Below, one piece after another: positions 2,998 through 5,817 of a stretch of 5,817 nt of DNA. Each line of letters begins with the position of its first letter. The first letter of the stretch is position 1. The notes under the pieces are model-generated. The model saw nothing but the letters and a program-made list of their open reading frames with translations. It was not told the DNA's origin and searched no databases. The DNA comes from Desulfatirhabdium butyrativorans (GTDB lineage: Bacteria; Desulfobacterota; Desulfobacteria; Desulfobacterales; JAIFKL01): assembly GCA_022736535.1 (NCBI GenBank), contig DZCT01000329.1, positions 1 through 5,817 of the forward strand, read 5' to 3'. The position numbers were made by a program, and so were the translations under genes.

Positions 2998-5817
2998 TTA
3001 ACGCGTCAGAACTGTCAGAAGCTTTTCAAATTCCCGTTCCACTTTTTCCATAAGCAAAGGCATCGCATCCGTATTCCCCTGTCTTGCAGACCGTTCCATT
3101 TCAGCGGCTGCCCGAGTCAGTCTGTCCGCCGAGGCATTGGCAGCCATGCCCTTGACAGTGTGGGCATTGAAAATGATCTCATTGACATCGTTGTCTGTCA
3201 CTGCAATTTTCAGGTTTGAGACAACATCTGAAAGATATTTCGGAAGGTCTCTCAAAAGTTCTTTCAGAATCTCTTCATTCCCGCTCAGACGTGCCAGAAA
3301 TTCCTGACGGTCGAAAATCGGAATAACAGGTTCGAGGTGCGGGGTCAGAGGCTGCCTCTCACCTCTGACCTCCGACCTCTGACCCCGAACCAATTGCCTC
3401 CCGATGGCTTCAGCCAGTCTGACCGGATCAATGGGTTTGGCAACATAGTCATTCATGCCCGCTGCCGCATATCGCTCACGGTCTCCCTGCATGGCATTTG
3501 CAGTCATGGCGATGATCGGCACATTCCGGTTTGCGGATCCGGATTTTCTGATGATTTCCGTGGCCTCGATTCCGTTCATTTCCGGCATTTCTATATCCAT
3601 CAGCACAAGATCGTAAGGCTTTGTCTCAAGAATTTCGACGGCTCTTTTTCCGCTGTCCGCAATATCCGCCGAAAGCCCCTGCTTTTTCAAAAGCGCCAGC
3701 CCTACCATCTGATTGAACTGATTGTCCTCAACCAGCAGGATGCGGGCCGGAGGCAGGTTCGGGGTCAGAGGTTCGGGGTCAGGGGTCAGGGTTTCTTTCA
3801 CCTCTGACCTCGAACCCCGCACCTCGGACCTCTTCTCGAATATTGCTGTGAACCGGAAGGTGCTGCCTATGCCTTCCTGACTTTCAACGCCGATGTCTCC
3901 GCCCATCATTTCCGCAAGCCTCTTGGAAATGGCAAGTCCGAGTCCCGTGCCGCCGTATTTGCGGGTAGTGGAGGAATCCGCCTGCGAAAAGGCTTTGAAA
4001 AGCCGGTCCAGACGGTCTCGGGGGATGCCGATACCCGTGTCGGAAACTTCGAAGGTCAGAGGTACGGGGTCAGGGGTCAGGGGCAGGCCCTCACCCCTCA
4101 CCCCGAACCTCGAACCCCGAACCCGGATATTTATCCCCCCTTTGTGAGTGAATTTGATCGCATTGTTTGCCAGATTGAGCAGAATCTGGCGCAGGCGTGC
4201 CGGGTCTCCGCCCAGATACGGATGAACGTCCCCGTCAATCTCCCGGGTCAGTGTCAGTCCCTTTTCATCAGCTTTCAGCCCCAGAATATTGACCACATCT
4301 TCAATGACTTCCGGGAGACTGAAATCCACGGTTTCCATATCGAGCTTTCCGGCTTCGATCTTGGAAAAATCCAGAATATCGTTGATTACGGAAAGCAGAG
4401 AATCGGAAGCCGTGACCACCATCCGGGCATATTGGCTCTGTTCCGAATCCAGATTGCTTTCCAGCAGGAGCCGAGACATATTCACGACCGTATTCATCGG
4501 CGTGCGGATTTCATGACTCATACTTGCCAGAAACTCACTTTTGGCGCGGGTGGCGGATTCGGCGGCTTCCTTTGCCTTTATCAGTTCTTCTTCCGCTTTT
4601 TTGCGATTGGCAATATTCCATACCGAATCCATGAGCAGAGTCAGTTGGCTGGAATCCGAATAGTCATAATGGGATGTCTTGTTTGCAACTCCGATAACCG
4701 CCACGATTTTTCTTTCGATAAACACCGGAACCGTCAGAAACTTATACAGAAGCGCATGTCCTTCGGGATAACCTTTTTTCAGAGGATTCGGAGCTTGAAA
4801 GTCATTGACAATAATCGGACGCCGCTGCCTGACCGCCTCGCCCCATATCCCGGTTTTGTCCAGATGATACAGGGTCTGAGGCTTTGCAACGGAACATTCT
4901 TTCATGACTTCTTTGGACCAGATATTCAGAGTGAATTCTTTGCTTTCCTCGTTGTAGTAATAGATATATCCTATTTTGCTCTCGGTCAGCAAGATCGCCT
5001 CATCAAGCGCATAATCGAGCAAATTTTTTACGCTGTCGGTCCGATACTGCGAAATTCTCAGAAGACTTTGAAGCCGGGCTTCGTTGCGTCTCAGGTAGTC
5101 TTCGGCCCGCCTGCGCGCCGAGATGTCATCCAATGCTGCAACTGCACAGCGATTGCCTTCAAGAATCACTGTATTGACACTGAAGCGCAGCCATCGCTGT
5201 CCCTTATCGAGACAGGCTTCCATTTCTTCGCCGTCGGTCCGCTCACCGTGTATGAGACAGCGTTTCAGCGCGTTCATCATCGGGCATGAGGGGCAATATT
5301 TCGAATAACCGCAGCCTCGGGGATCTTCATGGCGGTGAACGCAGGCAATGAGAACTCCGCAGCGCAGATTCAGAAATTCATCGGATTCTTTGGCAAAAAG
5401 CTGTTTCGCCGTCTGATTGGCGTTGATAATGCAGTAATCGCCGTCAACAATCAGAATGCCGACCGGCGCGGAATCCAGCAAAGCCTTGAGATTGGAACGC
5501 TCGGTGCGTAAGGCTTCTTCAGCCTGCTTTTGCTGCGAACGATCAATCCCGATACTGAGCGTCTTAATCAGTCGCCCCTCATCATTGTAGATTCCTTTAT
5601 TCGACCAAGCCACCCATACCCTGTCGCCGTTTTTCCGCATGTTCTCATTTTCACTGCTATAATAGTCTTTTCGAATATGAACCATTTTTTCCCGAAGATC
5701 ATGACCGCTCGAATCAACCGGCGGGACTATTGTTCCGACAACATTGCGCCCCAGGATTTCATCTTCTGTGAAACCGAAAAATTCGAGTCCGTATTTGTTC
5801 ATATACAGAACAATCCC
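2998..5817 (-). CDS. Hybrid sensor histidine kinase, PAS-PAS-GAF-HisKA-HATPase-REC-Hpt (5' end beyond window)
   Basis: Multi-step phosphorelay sensor kinase, passing phosphate His to Asp to His, presumably to a separate response regulator not in the window. Residues are numbered from the Met at 5802, which is probably not the start: the frame stays open to the window edge (GIVLY precedes MNKYG) and that Met sits inside a PAS core. In order: PAS/PAC to about residue 88; a second PAS, about 101-230, with a Cys cluster (C154, C164, C170, C173); GAF, about 246-400; a short helical linker rich in K, E and A; HisKA with SHEIRTP and phospho-acceptor H430; HATPase_c with N box NLANNAIKF (543-551), G1 DTGIGIP (588-594) and G2 GGTGLGLAIS (617-626); REC, about 687-803, with E692/D693, phospho-acceptor D736, T767 and K789; Hpt with H881 in HTVKG. 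All key catalytic residues are present. No transmembrane segment is visible in this part, so it may be cytosolic, though the missing N-terminus could change that. No DNA-binding output domain. Three repeat-derived peptides interrupt it near residues 560-582, 658-683 and 804-825. Confidence 0.95.
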   Translation of the reverse strand, partial: GIVLYMNKYGLEFFGFTEDEILGRNVVGTIVPPVDSSGHDLREKMVHIRKDYYSSENENMRKNGDRVWVAWSNKGIYNDEGRLIKTLSIGIDRSQQKQAEEALRTERSNLKALLDSAPVGILIVDGDYCIINANQTAKQLFAKESDEFLNLRCGVLIACVHRHEDPRGCGYSKYCPSCPMMNALKRCLIHGERTDGEEMEACLDKGQRWLRFSVNTVILEGNRCAVAALDDISARRRAEDYLRRNEARLQSLLRISQYRTDSVKNLLDYALDEAILLTESKIGYIYYYNEESKEFTLNIWSKEVMKECSVAKPQTLYHLDKTGIWGEAVRQRRPIIVNDFQAPNPLKKGYPEGHALLYKFLTVPVFIERKIVAVIGVANKTSHYDYSDSSQLTLLMDSVWNIANRKKAEEELIKAKEAAESATRAKSEFLASMSHEIRTPMNTVVNMSRLLLESNLDSEQSQYARMVVTASDSLLSVINDILDFSKIEAGKLDMETVDFSLPEVIEDVVNILGLKADEKGLTLTREIDGDVHPYLGGDPARLRQILLNLANNAIKFTHKGGINIRVRGSRFGVRGEGLPLTPDPVPLTFEVSDTGIGIPRDRLDRLFKAFSQADSSTTRKYGGTGLGLAISKRLAEMMGGDIGVESQEGIGSTFRFTAIFEKRSEVRGSRSEVKETLTPDPEPLTPNLPPARILLVEDNQFNQMVGLALLKKQGLSADIADSGKRAVEILETKPYDLVLMDIEMPEMNGIEATEIIRKSGSANRNVPIIAMTANAMQGDRERYAAAGMNDYVAKPIDPVRLAEAIGRQLVRGQRSEVRGERQPLTPHLEPVIPIFDRQEFLARLSGNEEILKELLRDLPKYLSDVVSNLKIAVTDNDVNEIIFNAHTVKGMAANASADRLTRAAAEMERSARQGNTDAMPLLMEKVEREFEKLLTVLTR
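3329..3391. repeat. Intragenic heptamer palindrome 3 (REC-Hpt junction)
   Basis: 63 bp made of nine 7-bp units (GGTTCGG, GGTCAGA, GGTCGGA and so on, then their complements), forming a palindrome centred near GGCAGCC. Translated within the kinase as VRGQRSEVRGE followed by RQPLTPHLEP (about residues 804-825), between the receiver and Hpt domains. Confidence 0.9.
3755..3831. repeat. Intragenic heptamer palindrome 2 (HATPase-REC junction)
   Basis: 77 bp made of eleven 7-bp units such as AGGTGCG, GGGTTCG and AGGTCAG, followed by complementary units CTGACCC and CGAACCT. Translated as RSEVRGSRSEVKE followed by TLTPDPEPLTP (about residues 658-683), exactly in the linker between ATPase and receiver. 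Confidence 0.9.
4054..4124. repeat. Intragenic heptamer palindrome 1 (inside HATPase)
   Basis: 71 bp: five 7-bp units (GGGTTCG twice, AGGTTCG, GGGTGAG twice), an 8-base centre, and four complementary units. Translated as RVRGSRFGVRGEG followed by LPLTPDPVPLT (about residues 560-583), between the N box and the G1 motif, where many kinases have a variable beta-hairpin loop. Confidence 0.9.

Noticed and set aside
3329..4124. CRISPR-like array
   Set aside because: The repeated units are 7-bp tandems forming palindromes within a coding sequence, not direct repeats separated by unique spacers of uniform length.
4144..5289. Long plus-strand open frame (381 codons) opposite the kinase
   Set aside because: Antisense to a kinase with complete, ordered domain motifs; its translation shows no recognisable domain. 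It is a shadow of the coding strand.
5800..5802. ATG as the true start of the kinase
   Set aside because: The frame is open upstream to the edge with PAS-like residues (GIVLY), the position falls inside the PAS core, and there is too little upstream sequence to show a ribosome binding site.

Overview
The window looks like a chromosomal fragment from a repeat-rich, medium-GC Gram-negative bacterium. The best guess is Desulfobacterota, in the style of large-genome sulfate reducers such as Desulfonema relatives. This rests on the sensor-kinase architecture (Cys-rich PAS plus GAF plus phosphorelay), an Uma2-family gene, a GlmM of the RYSGTQP type, and many short palindromic repeats. It is inference, since no taxonomic marker is present.

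Layout: all three recognisable genes lie on the minus strand. Reading in their direction (right to left) they are: a 5'-truncated hybrid histidine kinase with PAS-PAS-GAF-HisKA-HATPase-REC-Hpt order (2998 to the right edge, 5817); a 533 bp gene-free gap (2465-2997); glmM, phosphoglucosamine mutase (1112-2464); a 146 bp gap filled by a CGCAAAG inverted repeat; an Uma2-family putative endonuclease (288-965); and a gene-free left edge (1-287).

The genes do not form an obvious pathway. GlmM is a housekeeping enzyme of UDP-GlcNAc synthesis, the kinase is a multi-sensor phosphorelay protein whose partner regulator is not visible, and the Uma2 protein is of unknown role. Operon linkage is doubtful because repeats fill each gap and glmM and the Uma2 gene each have their own ribosome binding site.

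The most unusual content is the repeats. Every intergenic gap carries at least one palindromic element. The kinase gene itself carries three related palindromes of 7-bp units (about 63-77 bp each) that are translated in frame: one inside the ATPase domain and two at domain junctions. In the 533 bp gap, two unrelated hairpin elements are each bracketed by copies of the same motif of about 21 bp, once as direct repeats and once as inverted repeats, which suggests a shared insertion target or shared element end. No transposase, CRISPR array, tRNA or rRNA is seen.
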